Positions 11,223 to 21,025 are shown, numbered from the stretch's first letter. The stretch: DNA of 64,000 bases from Limnohabitans sp. 15K (GCF_002778285.1 NZ_NESM01000001.1:204529-268528), one strand, 5' to 3'. Numbers and translations are program-made. The notes: generated by a model from the letters alone, not told the origin.

Positions 11223-12372
11223 GGGTCGCCAGCGCCGGCATGTCCTGACGCAGTTGGTGGTGAAGATCGGTGAATCGCGCTTGTATTCGGGTCACTGCGC
11301 CAGGATCGTCCAGCCACCCCATGACCGCCTGGGCCAGGGCTTTGGGCTGAACCTGCTCTTGCAAAAATTCGGGTACCAAGCTTTCGTTGCACAAAATATT
11401 GGGCAAACCGACCCAAGGCAACAAACGCTGGCGGTTGGCGATCTGCCAAGACAACCATTGCATTTTGTAAGCGATGACCATGGGGCGTTTGTGCAAAGCG
11501 GTTTCTAAAGTGGCCGTACCACTGGCCACCAGCGCCACATCACAAGCCGACTGAACCTCGTGCGAACGGCCCATCACCACCTGCACATGTGATTGCATAC
11601 CCGTCTGGGCCATGGCTGCATCGATCACAGGCTTCAAGAGTTCAAGCGTGGGCAACACAAATTTCAATTCAGGCCTTTGCTGGCGCATCAACTGAGCCGC
11701 TTGCAAAAACGGCAAAGCCAAAGCTTTCACCTCCGAGGGTCTGCTGCCAGGCAACAAGGCCACGATGGGGGCCTCTGCATGCAAACCCAGGGATAGTCTC
11801 GCCTTCAAGCGATCAGGTTCAAGGGGGATGACATCAGCGACGGGGTGGCCCACAAAAGTGCCCTCGATGCCGTGCTGGGCCAACAAGTCAGGCTCGAAAG
11901 GGTAAATGCACAGCACATGGTCAACGCTGTCGCGGATTTTTTGCACTCGCTCAGGCCGCCAGGCCCAAATGGAGGGACACACCAGTTGAACCGTGGGAAC
12001 GCCTTTTTGACGCAACAAACGCTCCACGGGCAAGTTGAAGTCGGACGCATCGACACCCACATACAAGTCTGGGGGCGCAGCCAACAAATCCTGGATCAAG
12101 GTCTGGCGGATGCCGTTGATGTGGCGGTAACGCCAAAGCGCTTCCACCAAGCCCCTGACGGACAACTCGTCACAGGACCAGCGCGACACAAAACCGGTGG
12201 CCGACATCTGCGGCCCGCCAATGCCAGAAGCTTGCAAGCCGGGCCAAGCTTTTTGCAGGCCTTTCAAGAGCAAGGCTGCGAGCATGTCGCCCGAACGCTC
12301 TGCCGCCACCATGCTCAGGCGCAAGTCTGGCTTGGCCACAAGCAATGAAGGCTCTGGGCCTGACAAATCCAT
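11194..12372 (-). CDS. lpxB: Lipid-A-disaccharide synthase
   Basis: Glycosyltransferase that joins UDP-2,3-diacyl-glucosamine to lipid X on the inner face of the inner membrane, forming the lipid A disaccharide. About 392 residues. Visible family motifs are [17 protein letters not shown] near the N-terminus, [12 protein letters not shown] in the middle and [10 protein letters not shown] in the donor-binding domain. ATG at 12372 shares one base with the preceding aminotransferase stop (TGATG), so it is coupled to the gnn-like pair; in this genome the substrate may carry a 3-amino group (see findings). Confidence 0.96.
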   Translation of the reverse strand: MDLSGPEPSLLVAKPDLRLSMVAAERSGDMLAALLLKGLQKAWPGLQASGIGGPQMSATGFVSRWSCDELSVRGLVEALWRYRHINGIRQTLIQDLLAAPPDLYVGVDASDFNLPVERLLRQKGVPTVQLVCPSIWAWRPERVQKIRDSVDHVLCIYPFEPDLLAQHGIEGTFVGHPVADVIPLEPDRLKARLSLGLHAEAPIVALLPGSRPSEVKALALPFLQAAQLMRQQRPELKFVLPTLELLKPVIDAAMAQTGMQSHVQVVMGRSHEVQSACDVALVASGTATLETALHKRPMVIAYKMQWLSWQIANRQRLLPWVGLPNILCNESLVPEFLQEQVQPKALAQAVMGWLDDPGAVTRIQARFTDLHHQLRQDMPALATHAIQKVLAA

Positions 12373-13472
12373 CACGCCTTCAAAGCCTGACGAATCACAC
12401 CGCACACCTCGTCAACGGCTTCGTTGCTCAACTCTGGATAGATTGGGAGCGACAAGCAACGCTGCGCCACCGATTCGGTGACTGGGAAATGGGTCCCTGC
12501 GGAAATGTCGGCAAACACCTTTTGTTGGTGCAAAGGCACGGGGTAATAAACAGCGCTGGCAATTTTGTGCTCAGCCAAAGCCTGCTGAATGGCCTCGCGG
12601 TGATCGGTCAGCAAGGTGTACTGGTGGAACACATGCAAGCCCACGCCATCTTCGCAAGGCGTTTGCAAGTTCAGCAAACACAAGACAGCGTTGTACCGGT
12701 GAGCCACACGGCGACGCTCTTGGTTGTAATGGTCAATCAACGGCAGCTTGGCCCGCAGCACCACGGCCTGCAGTTCATCCAGTCGGCTGTTGTAACCCAC
12801 GATGTCGTGGTAATAACGCACCTTGCTGCCGTGGTTGCGAAGCATGCGCAGGGTTTCCGCCATCTCGTCCGACTGCGTTGTGATCATGCCGCCATCGCCA
12901 AAACAGCCCAAATTTTTACTGGGGAAAAAGCTGAAAGCGGCCACATCACCCATCGCGCCAGTCTGGATGCCACCGATGTTGGCACCAAAAGATTGGGCGC
13001 AGTCTTCCACCAATTGAAGCTGGTGTTCTTTGGCCAGCGCCATCAAAGGCGCCATATTGGCGGGCTGTCCAAACAAATGCACCGGTAACAAGGCCTTGGT
13101 CTTGGCGGTGATGGCGCGCTGGGCCTGCGCCACGTCGATATTGAAGGTGCAGGGATCGATGTCAACAAATACGGCTTTGGCCCCCACATAAGCAATCGCC
13201 TCTGCGGTGGCGATGAATGTGAACGGCGTGGTGATCACTTCGTCGCCAGGCCCAATGCCCGCTGCCAGCAAGGCCAAGTGCAAGGCATCGGTGCCATTGG
13301 CACAAGTGATGGCATGGGCCACACCGAGGTACTCGGCCGCCTCTTTCTCAAAGGCTTGAACGTTGGGACCCAAAATGAACTGGGCAGCCGTCAAGGCTTT
13401 CAAAAATGCGGGTTCCAACTGGGGTTGGAGATCGCGGTACTGAGCGACCAGATCGACCATAGGGATGGGCAT
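12372..13472 (-). CDS. gnnB: DegT/DnrJ/EryC1-family sugar-nucleotide aminotransferase, GnnB-like
   Basis: PLP-dependent aminotransferase of 366 residues. Features: PLP-phosphate region GTDALHLAL (60-68), Asp157 of EDCAQSFG for the pyridine nitrogen, and Schiff-base Lys186 in FFPSKNLGCFGDGG. The family transaminates 3- or 4-keto sugar nucleotides. Position is the main clue: it sits between a Gfo/Idh oxidoreductase and lpxB, the place of gnnB in Acidithiobacillus ferrooxidans, where it aminates UDP-3-keto-GlcNAc to UDP-GlcNAc3N. ATG at 13472 has AGGA five bases upstream. A WbpE-like role in O-antigen is the alternative by sequence, but no other O-antigen genes are nearby. Confidence 0.82.
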   Translation of the reverse strand: MPIPMVDLVAQYRDLQPQLEPAFLKALTAAQFILGPNVQAFEKEAAEYLGVAHAITCANGTDALHLALLAAGIGPGDEVITTPFTFIATAEAIAYVGAKAVFVDIDPCTFNIDVAQAQRAITAKTKALLPVHLFGQPANMAPLMALAKEHQLQLVEDCAQSFGANIGGIQTGAMGDVAAFSFFPSKNLGCFGDGGMITTQSDEMAETLRMLRNHGSKVRYYHDIVGYNSRLDELQAVVLRAKLPLIDHYNQERRRVAHRYNAVLCLLNLQTPCEDGVGLHVFHQYTLLTDHREAIQQALAEHKIASAVYYPVPLHQQKVFADISAGTHFPVTESVAQRCLSLPIYPELSNEAVDEVCGVIRQALKA

Positions 13473-13499
13473 GGCGGTCCTTTCAAATGTTCAAAAAAA

Positions 13500-14441
13500 T
13501 CAGGAAATCAGACGGGTGGCTTCGGTGATGCGCTGAACAGCCTCCAGGGCACGGCGTCCGGCCTCACCACTCACCTTGGGTGGGCGGCCATCTCGAATGC
13601 TCTCTACAAAGTCGAGGATTTCGGAAAACAGGGGGTCGGCCTCGCCAAACGACTGTTCTTGGCGCTCAATGGCCAACTCGGTATCGGCCACGGGCAAGCT
13701 GGAGCCCTTGTAAGTGGTCAATGTGCGGGCCTGAAAATCCAAAGAGTGACAGGCTTTCTCTTGGAAAACGCGCATTTTGCGCTCGCTCTTGGCGCTCACG
13801 CGGCTGGCGGTCACATTGGCCACACAGCCATTGGCAAAGCGAATGCGGGCATTGGCAATGTCAATGTCGGATGTCAACACGCGTGCACCCGAACACTCCA
13901 CACTTTCAAGCTCGCTGTCGACCAGCGACAAAATCAAATCCACATCGTGGATCATCAAATCGAGCAGCACACTCACATCGGTGGCGCGTGGCTTGAACGG
14001 CGCCAGGCGTGAGCTGTCGATGAACCGGGGATTGGACAACAAGGGCTCCAAGGCCAAAGCGGCTGGGTTGAAGCGCTCCAAATGGCCCACAGCCAAGACA
14101 CATTTATTCTCTTTGGCCAAGCGGATCAGTTCGTCGGCCTGATCCAAGGTGGTGGTCATGGGCTTTTCGACCAAAACGTGCACACCCGCCCGAAGAAATT
14201 CGGCACACACCTCGTAATGACCTTGTGTGGGCACCACAATACTGACCGCATCGACTTGACCAATCAATGCACGGTAATCCGTCAGAGCCGCACAGCCCAA
14301 GGGGCCGGCGACAGCCTCTGCCTGTTCCTGCCGACTGTCCACGACCGCGACGAGTTGACACTCAGGAATTTTGGCGTACTTTTGAGCATGGAATTTGCCC
14401 AGATAACCAACGCCAATCACGGCGCAACGCAACAGGGCCAT
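13500..14441 (-). CDS. gnnA: Gfo/Idh/MocA-family sugar-nucleotide oxidoreductase, GnnA-like
   Basis: NAD-dependent dehydrogenase of 313 residues. The Rossmann motif GVGYLG is at 10-15, and the EKPMTTT loop with the family's catalytic Lys is at about 92-98. GnnA oxidises the 3-OH of UDP-GlcNAc, giving the keto substrate for GnnB. It lies directly between lpxA and the GnnB-like gene, 27 bases before the latter, in the same orientation. ATG at 14441 has AGGAGG five bases upstream. The family alone is broad; the functional call rests on the lpxA-gnnA-gnnB-lpxB order. Confidence 0.8.
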   Translation of the reverse strand: MALLRCAVIGVGYLGKFHAQKYAKIPECQLVAVVDSRQEQAEAVAGPLGCAALTDYRALIGQVDAVSIVVPTQGHYEVCAEFLRAGVHVLVEKPMTTTLDQADELIRLAKENKCVLAVGHLERFNPAALALEPLLSNPRFIDSSRLAPFKPRATDVSVLLDLMIHDVDLILSLVDSELESVECSGARVLTSDIDIANARIRFANGCVANVTASRVSAKSERKMRVFQEKACHSLDFQARTLTTYKGSSLPVADTELAIERQEQSFGEADPLFSEILDFVESIRDGRPPKVSGEAGRRALEAVQRITEATRLIS

Positions 14442-14461
14442 GGGGCCCTCCTTTCATGCTC

Positions 14462-14482
14462 GGGCCAGGCAAGACCTGGCCC
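14462..14482 (-). other. Intergenic hairpin between lpxA and gnnA
   Basis: Perfect 8-bp inverted repeat GGGCCAGG (14462-14469) and CCTGGCCC (14475-14482) with a five-base loop, in the 50-base gap between the lpxA stop and the gnnA start. No T-run follows on the minus strand, so it is more likely an mRNA stability or processing structure than a terminator. Confidence 0.5.
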
Positions 14483-14491
14483 AGGGTTTGC

Positions 14492-15307
14492 TCAATCGAC
14501 CGAGCGGCGACGCGAACGAACGATGCCCACTTTGGGCGAAACGCCGGATAAAAAGTCCAGCATCATGTCCACATCTGCCTGAACTTCAGGTTTGTCCTTG
14601 GCGATTTGCAAGATGCGCTCTTTGGATGCTTCCAATGTAAGGTTTTCGCGGTACAGCGCTTTGTGCATGGCCCGTACTGCAGTGATTCGGGCAGGCGAAT
14701 AACCACGCCGACGCAATCCTTCGGCGTTCACCGTTCGGGCAGAAGCCGGCTGGCCCTGGCAAGTCACATAAGGCGGCAGGTCGGCAAACAATAACGTGCA
14801 CATGGCCGTGAAGCTGTGCGCCCCCAGTCTCAAGAACTGACGCACCACCGTAAAACCACCCAAGATGACCCAATCACCCACCACAACATGCCCCGCCAGC
14901 TGTGAGTTATTGGCAAAAATCGTGTGGCTGCCTACTTGGCAATCGTGCGCCAAATGGACATAAGCCATGAACAAGTTGTCATCACCCACTCGGGTCACAC
15001 CGCCACCGTTCACGGTTCCAGCATTGAAAGTGCAAAACTCCCGAATGGTGTTGCCATTGCCGATCACCAAGCGGGTGGGTTCACCGGCGTACTTTTTGTC
15101 CTGTGGCGCAGCGCCCAAAGAGGTGTAGCTGTGGATGTGGTTGTTCTGCCCGATGCTGGTGTGACCCTCAATCGTGCAATGCGAGCCCACCGTAGAGCCT
15201 GCACCGATCACCACGTTCGGGCCAATGATGGTGAAAGGGCCGACGGTCACGGAAGCGTCAAGTTGGGCGGCCGGATCGACCAAAGCGGTAGAGTGAATAG
15301 TCGCCAT
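14492..15307 (-). CDS. lpxA: UDP-GlcNAc (or UDP-GlcNAc3N) O/N-acyltransferase LpxA
   Basis: First lipid A enzyme: transfers a 3-hydroxyacyl chain from ACP to position 3 of the UDP-sugar. 271 residues with the left-handed beta-helix hexapeptide repeats over 1-190, APQDKKYAGEPTR, and catalytic His121 in HLAHDC (E. coli His125). Aligning HSFTAMC with E. coli HVMVGGC puts Met169 at the chain-length ruler Gly173; E. coli His160 is Arg156 here. Met at the ruler is known to favour C10 chains. With the gnn-like pair just downstream, the natural acceptor may be UDP-GlcNAc3N, giving an amide bond. Confidence 0.96.
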   Translation of the reverse strand: MATIHSTALVDPAAQLDASVTVGPFTIIGPNVVIGAGSTVGSHCTIEGHTSIGQNNHIHSYTSLGAAPQDKKYAGEPTRLVIGNGNTIREFCTFNAGTVNGGGVTRVGDDNLFMAYVHLAHDCQVGSHTIFANNSQLAGHVVVGDWVILGGFTVVRQFLRLGAHSFTAMCTLLFADLPPYVTCQGQPASARTVNAEGLRRRGYSPARITAVRAMHKALYRENLTLEASKERILQIAKDKPEVQADVDMMLDFLSGVSPKVGIVRSRRRSVD

Positions 15308-15313
15308 AATTCC

Positions 15314-15754
15314 TCACGCAATTTTGCGCATCGTGCACATCAATTCGGCTTCACAAGCCAACTCGTCACCCACTTTGGCTTGGGCTTTGAACTTGAAAAT
15401 GCCGGCTTTCATGCGGTCAAGCTGCACTTCCAAGGTCAACTGATCGCCAGGCTCCACCGGGCGCTTGAAACGCGCACCATCGATGCCTGCGAAGTAATAA
15501 ATCGTGTTGTCGTCCGGCGCCGCATCCAAAGTGTCAAAAGACAACAAGGCCGCAGCTTGGGCCAGCGCTTCCAACATCAACACCCCTGGCATGACCGGAC
15601 GGTGCGGGAAATGACCGGTAAAAAAAGGCTCGTTGATGGTGACGTTTTTCAAAGCTTTGATGCGAACGCCTTTTTCAATTTCCAGCACCCGGTCCACCAA
15701 CAAGAAAGGGTAACGGTGCGGCAATTGCTTGAGAATTTTATGAATGTCCATCAT
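15314..15754 (-). CDS. fabZ: 3-hydroxyacyl-ACP dehydratase FabZ
   Basis: Dehydrates 3-hydroxyacyl-ACP in fatty acid elongation and competes with LpxA and LpxD for the same substrates. 146 residues, a single hot-dog domain with [13 protein letters not shown] (active-site His near residue 12) and [20 protein letters not shown] (active-site Glu). It sits in the conserved lpxD-fabZ-lpxA order with gaps of two and six bases, so it is co-transcribed and probably co-translated. Confidence 0.97.
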   Translation of the reverse strand: MMDIHKILKQLPHRYPFLLVDRVLEIEKGVRIKALKNVTINEPFFTGHFPHRPVMPGVLMLEALAQAAALLSFDTLDAAPDDNTIYYFAGIDGARFKRPVEPGDQLTLEVQLDRMKAGIFKFKAQAKVGDELACEAELMCTMRKIA

Positions 15755-15756
15755 GT

Positions 15757-16761
15757 TCAGGTTTCCTTGTTGTTCTGAATGTCCGCCTCGAGGGCTTTGA
15801 TGCGTTCACGCAAGCGGAACAATTGTTTGAGGCTGGCCGCATTTTTTTCCCAGTTCGCATTGGTATCCAAGGGGAACATGCCGGTGTAGTTTCCGGGTTG
15901 AGAAATCGAGCGCGTCACAACCGAAGCTGCAGAGATGTGGACATGGTCTGCCAAACTCAAATGCCCGAGCACCACCGCACCACCACCTACGGTGCAATGA
16001 GCGCCGATACGGGCACTGCCTGCCACACCCACACATCCGGCCATGGCGGTGTGTTTGCCGATCTGCACGTTGTGCCCAATCTGAATCAGGTTGTCGAGTT
16101 TGACGCCATCTTCAATCACCGTGTCGTCCAAGGCACCACGGTCGATGCAGGTGTTGGCACCGATTTCCACATCGTCACCGATGCGCACAGCCCCCAGTTG
16201 TTCAATCTTTTCCCACTGACCTTGATGAGGGGCAAAGCCAAAACCATCGGCACCGATCACAACGCCAGAGTGAATCAAACAACGCGCGCCAATTTTGCAG
16301 TCCTCACCCACCGTGACACGGGACTTCAGCCAAGTGCCAGAACCCACCTGCGCACCCCGTTCAACGACGCACAAAGGGCCAATCACGGCGTCGTCGGCAA
16401 TCACGGCGTCGACATCGATCACCGCACTGGGGTGAATCCTTGGCCCTGTTGGCTGACGGTGGTGGTGCTTCCATAACCGGGTCAAGCGGGCAAAATACAA
16501 ATAAGGATCGTCGGTGATGATCGCCGCCGAACGATGCGCCACTTGGGCCTCCAAGGCAGGGGCCACAATCACGCAGCCGGCGAGGCTGCCGCTCAACTGG
16601 TGTTGATACCGCGCTTGGCTTAAAAAACTGACTTGTCCAGAATTAGCCGTCTGCAACGGTGCCAATCCAGACACCTGTGTGTCAGGCGAACCCAACAAGC
16701 GGCCGCCCAAAGCCTCAACGATTGCACCCAGGGTCAGCGGCACGGTCTCAAACAGGCTCAA
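15757..16761 (-). CDS. lpxD: UDP-3-O-(3-hydroxyacyl)glucosamine N-acyltransferase
   Basis: Adds the second primary 3-hydroxyacyl chain at the 2-amino group in lipid A synthesis. About 334 residues: an N-terminal uridine-binding domain (1-100), left-handed beta-helix repeats (100-290) with GADGFGFA and catalytic His in QIGHNVQIG, and a C-terminal helix ([17 protein letters not shown]). The start is uncertain: the frame opens at TTG 16761, five bases after the skp stop, with only CAGG close by; a GTG at 16743 is the alternative. Confidence 0.94.
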   Translation of the reverse strand: MSLFETVPLTLGAIVEALGGRLLGSPDTQVSGLAPLQTANSGQVSFLSQARYQHQLSGSLAGCVIVAPALEAQVAHRSAAIITDDPYLYFARLTRLWKHHHRQPTGPRIHPSAVIDVDAVIADDAVIGPLCVVERGAQVGSGTWLKSRVTVGEDCKIGARCLIHSGVVIGADGFGFAPHQGQWEKIEQLGAVRIGDDVEIGANTCIDRGALDDTVIEDGVKLDNLIQIGHNVQIGKHTAMAGCVGVAGSARIGAHCTVGGGAVVLGHLSLADHVHISAASVVTRSISQPGNYTGMFPLDTNANWEKNAASLKQLFRLRERIKALEADIQNNKET

Positions 16762-16766
16762 GCCTG

Positions 16767-17285
16767 TTATTTGCCCACCGAGGCGTTGAGCACCTTGATG
16801 ACTTTTTCAGTGATGTCGTGCTTCGGGTTGAAGTAGGCCGCGTCTTGCAAGACCAGGTCGTACTTTTCGGACTCAGCCACTTGTTTGACGGCACGGCCTG
16901 CTTTTTCAAAAAGCATTTGGTTCTCTTCGTTCTTTCGCGCGCCCAAATCTTCTTGAAATTCGCGCTGGCGGCGCTTCAAATCACGGTCTTGTTCAACCAA
17001 CTGCTTTTGTTTGGACACCCGCTGCGCTTCGGACAAGGTAGGCGCGTCACGCTCAAACTTATCAGCGGCGCTCTTGAATGCGTTGATGGCATCGTTGAGG
17101 TCTTTTTCACGCTTCAAAAACTCAGATTCCAGCTTGCCTTGAGCGGTTTTGGCGACGTTGGAGTCACGCAGAATGCGATCCGTGTTGACAATGCCAATTT
17201 TAAAATCTTGGGCTTGCACGAAACCCGTCAAAGCCGATGTTCCCGCCAGCAAAGCGACGAGAAGGTTCTTGCGAATCGTTTTCAT
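16767..17285 (-). CDS. skp: OmpH/Skp-family periplasmic chaperone
   Basis: Periplasmic jellyfish-shaped trimeric chaperone that carries unfolded outer-membrane proteins to the Bam complex. 172 residues: signal peptide with basic start MKTIRKN and hydrophobic [14 protein letters not shown], likely cut after VQA near residue 25; then the [10 protein letters not shown] strand and a long charged coiled-coil tentacle (about 50-130). ATG at 17285 overlaps the bamA stop by one base (TAATG), so it is coupled to bamA. Confidence 0.94.
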   Translation of the reverse strand: MKTIRKNLLVALLAGTSALTGFVQAQDFKIGIVNTDRILRDSNVAKTAQGKLESEFLKREKDLNDAINAFKSAADKFERDAPTLSEAQRVSKQKQLVEQDRDLKRRQREFQEDLGARKNEENQMLFEKAGRAVKQVAESEKYDLVLQDAAYFNPKHDITEKVIKVLNASVGK

Positions 17286-19597
17286 TAGAAGGAGGTTCCG
17301 ATCTGGAATTGGAGTTTCTGGATTTTATCGCCAGTCTGTTGGCGAATCGGCGTTGCATAAGAAAAGCGCAGAGGTCCCATGGGTGAAATCCAGCTCAGGC
17401 CAATACCGGCAGAGGCTCGCAATGCGCTCATCGATACCTTTTCCGAATCACCAAAAGCGCTGCCAACGTCAGTAAAGCCAAATAGACGCAATGTTCTGTC
17501 ATTGCCCGCACCAGGAAAGGGCACCATGAACTCGGCATTCAAGACGATCTTCTTCGAGCCACCAAGATAGATGCCTGCGGTTTGTGAAGCGGGTCCAAGC
17601 GTGGATTGTTGAAAACCACGAACACTGCCCAAACCACCCACGTAAAAATTCTTGAACAGCGGGTATGGCTGGCCATTCAAGCCTTGGCCCCATCCCAGAT
17701 CCGCGTTGAGCGCAAGGGTGTATTTTTTGCTCAAAGGGTAATAGTACTGGTGCTGGTAATTGGTCCGTACATAACGGACATCACCTGCCAAGCTGAGGTC
17801 AGCGTTAACACGCTGGAATTGGCCTTTTGAGGGAACCAAGGCGCTGTCACGGCCGTCCCTGGCCCAACCCAAGGTGAAGGGCAAAGCCGTGCTCCGGAAA
17901 CCAAACACTTGACCATATTGGTCATATTCATAAGGCAAGTTGCCCGCCGTGCCTTTGTTAACGGTGGTCTGCTCTGCGGTGACACCCAAAAAGACCGTGT
18001 CACGTTCAGTGACAGGCACACCAAAACGAATACCTGCGCCGGTGTTGACCAGGCTGTAGCTGCTCAAATCGGTGGTGAGGTAAGGCCGCGTGGTCCGACT
18101 GAACACGTCAAAGGTCCTTGAAATGCCGTTTTGCGTGAAGTAAGGGTCGGTGGTACTCAACACCAAATTTCGGTTGTATTTGCTGGTGTTGACTTCAACA
18201 GCCAAATAGTTGCCCGAACCAAAAGCGTTTTCTTGACGGATACCGAAGCTCAAAGTCACTTTTTCTGCAGACGAGAATCCAGCGCCCAAAGAAATACTGC
18301 CCGTGGGCTTTTCAGTCACGGTGAAGGCCAAGTCCACTTGGTCGGGCGCCCCTGGAATTTCAACGGTTTCCACATTGACGCTGGTGAAAAAGCCCAAACG
18401 GTCGACCCGGTCGCGCGACAAACGGATCTTGTCACCGTCGTACCAAGCGGACTCAAACTGACGGAATTCTCGACGAATCACCTCGTCACGGGTTCGGTTG
18501 TTGCCTGACACCAAAATGCGCCTGACGTAAGCTCGGCGCGAAGGTTCCGCTTGCAGTACGAACTGCACACGGTTGCTTGCACGGTCGATTTCAGGCTTGA
18601 CTTCCACACGGGCAAAAGCAAAACCAAAGGTGCCAAAGTAATCCGTGAAAGCTTTGGTGGTCTCTGCAACGGTTTCAGCGTTGTAAGGTTGGCCTAGCCC
18701 AATTTTGACCAATGCCCTGAACTCATCGTCTTTGTTCAGGTAGTTGCCTTCCAACTTGACCCCTGAAACCACGAATCGCTCACCCTCAAAGACGTTGATC
18801 GTGATCGCCATCTCCTGCTTGTCTGGCGAAATGGCCACTTGGGTAGAGTCAATCCGGAACTCCAAAAAGCCACGAGACAGGTAGTAGGAACGCAGCGCTT
18901 CTAAATCGGCGTTGAGCTTGGTGCGGGCATAGCGGTCAGACTTGGTGTACCAACTCATCCAGCCACCTGTGTCCAAATTGAATTGGTCACGCAAATCCGA
19001 TTCGGTAAAGGCCTTGTTGCCCACGATCTGAATTTGTTTGATTTTGGCGGGTCCGCCTTCGGTGATGGTGAAACTCAAATTCACACGGTTACGGTCCACG
19101 GGTGTGGCGGTGCTGACCACTTCAGCGCCGTAAAGGCTTCGGCTGATGTACTGGCGCTTGAGTTCCTGCTCGGCTTTGTCGGCCAATGCTTTGTCATAGG
19201 GCCGTCCTTCGGCCAAGCCAACTTCTCTAAGGGCTTTGATCAACACATCTTTGTCAAACTCTTTGAGGCCAATGAACTCGACCACGGCTACCGATGGACG
19301 CTCTTCCACCACCACCACCAAGATGTCGCCCTGAGTTTCCAAGCGCACATCTTTGAACAAGCCCAAGGCGAACAAAGCACGAATGGCGGCAGCCCCTTTT
19401 TCGTCGGAGTATTGATCACCCACTCGCAAAGGCATGGAAGCAAAGACGGTACCAGATTCGATCCGCTGCAAGCCCTCCACACGGATGTCACGCACAGTGA
19501 AAGGATCGACAGCCCAAGCGGGCATGCACGCCATCAAAGTCGCTGCCAAGGTCATTGCAGCGGGTTGAAGGTGCGATCGAATGTCTAAAAGATTCAT
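17285..19597 (-). CDS. bamA: Outer-membrane protein assembly factor BamA
   Basis: Essential Omp85 protein that inserts beta-barrels into the outer membrane. 770 residues: signal peptide ending AWA before VDPF (about 29), five POTRA domains (about 30-430), and a C-terminal 16-strand barrel ending with aromatic Phe (KLQFQIGTSF). The conserved VRGF of barrel loop 6 is seen in GLGSVRGFQQ. ATG at 19597 lacks a good Shine-Dalgarno. Normally rseP precedes bamA; here only a 218-base gap separates it from ispC. Confidence 0.97.
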   Translation of the reverse strand: MNLLDIRSHLQPAAMTLAATLMACMPAWAVDPFTVRDIRVEGLQRIESGTVFASMPLRVGDQYSDEKGAAAIRALFALGLFKDVRLETQGDILVVVVEERPSVAVVEFIGLKEFDKDVLIKALREVGLAEGRPYDKALADKAEQELKRQYISRSLYGAEVVSTATPVDRNRVNLSFTITEGGPAKIKQIQIVGNKAFTESDLRDQFNLDTGGWMSWYTKSDRYARTKLNADLEALRSYYLSRGFLEFRIDSTQVAISPDKQEMAITINVFEGERFVVSGVKLEGNYLNKDDEFRALVKIGLGQPYNAETVAETTKAFTDYFGTFGFAFARVEVKPEIDRASNRVQFVLQAEPSRRAYVRRILVSGNNRTRDEVIRREFRQFESAWYDGDKIRLSRDRVDRLGFFTSVNVETVEIPGAPDQVDLAFTVTEKPTGSISLGAGFSSAEKVTLSFGIRQENAFGSGNYLAVEVNTSKYNRNLVLSTTDPYFTQNGISRTFDVFSRTTRPYLTTDLSSYSLVNTGAGIRFGVPVTERDTVFLGVTAEQTTVNKGTAGNLPYEYDQYGQVFGFRSTALPFTLGWARDGRDSALVPSKGQFQRVNADLSLAGDVRYVRTNYQHQYYYPLSKKYTLALNADLGWGQGLNGQPYPLFKNFYVGGLGSVRGFQQSTLGPASQTAGIYLGGSKKIVLNAEFMVPFPGAGNDRTLRLFGFTDVGSAFGDSEKVSMSALRASAGIGLSWISPMGPLRFSYATPIRQQTGDKIQKLQFQIGTSF

Positions 19598-19751
19598 GGA
19601 GCAACCATTTAAAGGTCAACGGTTCAAAGTCCGAAACAAAGTGTCACCATTGACCTGTTGAAAAAACCAACCTTCAGCCCGCATCGGATCGGTTCACAAG
19701 GCATGTTCGCCAGAAAACTCCGCGTCAAATGGATACGGATGCAAAGACAAG

Positions 19752-19757
19752 ATAATA
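19752..19757 (-). promoter_or_regulatory. Possible -10 box for bamA
   Basis: TATTAT on the minus strand in the ispC-bamA gap. A TTGACC lies upstream but at only about 13 bases. The rest of the gap, 19598-19815, holds no open frame or hairpin with a T-run that I can support. Weak. Confidence 0.25.
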
Positions 19758-19815
19758 CACCTCACAAGCAGGTCAATCACAGGTATACCCGTTCGCGCTT
19801 TCATCCATAAATGCG

Positions 19816-21009
19816 TCATTTGCACTCATTTACCCACTGCCTTGCAGCCTCGCGGCTGCGGCGGTCAATGTCCAGCAAGTCGGCCAAGTTTTGGGGGCTC
19901 ATCGCACTCACTGCGTTCAGGGTCGCATCGTTCACATGGTGAATTTGGTCAAACCGAATTTGCCGATTCAAAAATGCCTCCACCGCGATTTCGTTGGCGG
20001 CATTGAGCACCGCGCAGCTGCCAGGGGCCCCCTTCAAAGTCGCCCAAGCCAAGCTCAAACCCGGAAACCGCTCTGGATGACCGTGGCCATCCATGGATTC
20101 AAACGTCATGGCCGCCAAAGCATGAAAGTCGAGCGCCGCGGCGCCGGACGCCATGCGTTCTGGCCAGCTCAGACCATAGGCGATCGGCACACGCATATCG
20201 GGCGTGCCCAACTGGGCGACCACTGAGTTGTCTTTGTATTGCACCATGGAATGGATCACGCTTTGTGGGTGAATCACGACCTCTAGCCGATCGGGTTCCA
20301 AGCCAAACAGATAACGCGCCTCGATCACTTCCAAGGCTTTGTTCATCATGGTGGCCGAGTCGACCGAAATTTTTCGCCCCATCACCCAATTGGGATGGGC
20401 GCAGGCTTGATCGGGTGTGACCTCTCGCAGCGTGGCCGGTTCACGACTGCGAAACGGACCGCCCGAGGCCGTCAAAATGATCTTATCGACCCGACGAGAC
20501 CAAGTGGCCGGATTGTCCGGAAGCGATTGGAAAATGGCGGAATGCTCACTGTCGATCGGCAAGACCACCGCACCACCTTGGCGCACAGCGGCCAAGAAGA
20601 CCTCACCGCCGACGACCAAGGCCTCTTTGTTGGCCAGCAACAGTTTCTTACCTGCAAGTGCAGCCGCTAAGCAGGAGGCCAAACCGGCTGCCCCCACGAT
20701 GGCGGCCATCACAGCATCGACTTGCGGCGCACAAGCGACTTCATCCAAAGCGGCAGCACCCCAGCGAACCTCGGTCTTCAAACCTTCGGCCTTGATTTTG
20801 TCTGTCAATATTCGGGCGGCACCTTCGTCGACCATGACGGCAACTTCGGGTTTGAACTGCGCGCATTGCGCCAGCATCAAGTCCACTTGGGTGGATGCGG
20901 TCAAGGCAAAAACTGAGAACTGTTCAGGATGACGGGCCAAGACATCCAAAGTGCTTTTGCCAATCGAGCCCGTGGAACCCAAGATGGTGATGCGTTGGTG
21001 TGTTTGCAT
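19816..21009 (-). CDS. ispC: 1-deoxy-D-xylulose-5-phosphate reductoisomerase
   Basis: Second step of the non-mevalonate isoprenoid pathway: converts DXP to MEP with NADPH and a divalent metal. About 397 residues, normal length. The NADPH motif ILGSTGSIGKSTLDV is at the N-terminus; metal-binding and active-site loops are seen in LPIDSEHSAIFQ, TASGGPFR and ISVDSATMMNKALEVIEA. ATG at 21009 has GGGAG eight bases upstream. It follows cdsA after 16 bases, presumably the same transcript. Also called dxr. Confidence 0.97.
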   Translation of the reverse strand: MQTHQRITILGSTGSIGKSTLDVLARHPEQFSVFALTASTQVDLMLAQCAQFKPEVAVMVDEGAARILTDKIKAEGLKTEVRWGAAALDEVACAPQVDAVMAAIVGAAGLASCLAAALAGKKLLLANKEALVVGGEVFLAAVRQGGAVVLPIDSEHSAIFQSLPDNPATWSRRVDKIILTASGGPFRSREPATLREVTPDQACAHPNWVMGRKISVDSATMMNKALEVIEARYLFGLEPDRLEVVIHPQSVIHSMVQYKDNSVVAQLGTPDMRVPIAYGLSWPERMASGAAALDFHALAAMTFESMDGHGHPERFPGLSLAWATLKGAPGSCAVLNAANEIAVEAFLNRQIRFDQIHHVNDATLNAVSAMSPQNLADLLDIDRRSREAARQWVNECK

Positions 21010-21025
21010 GTTTTGCGCTCCCAAT

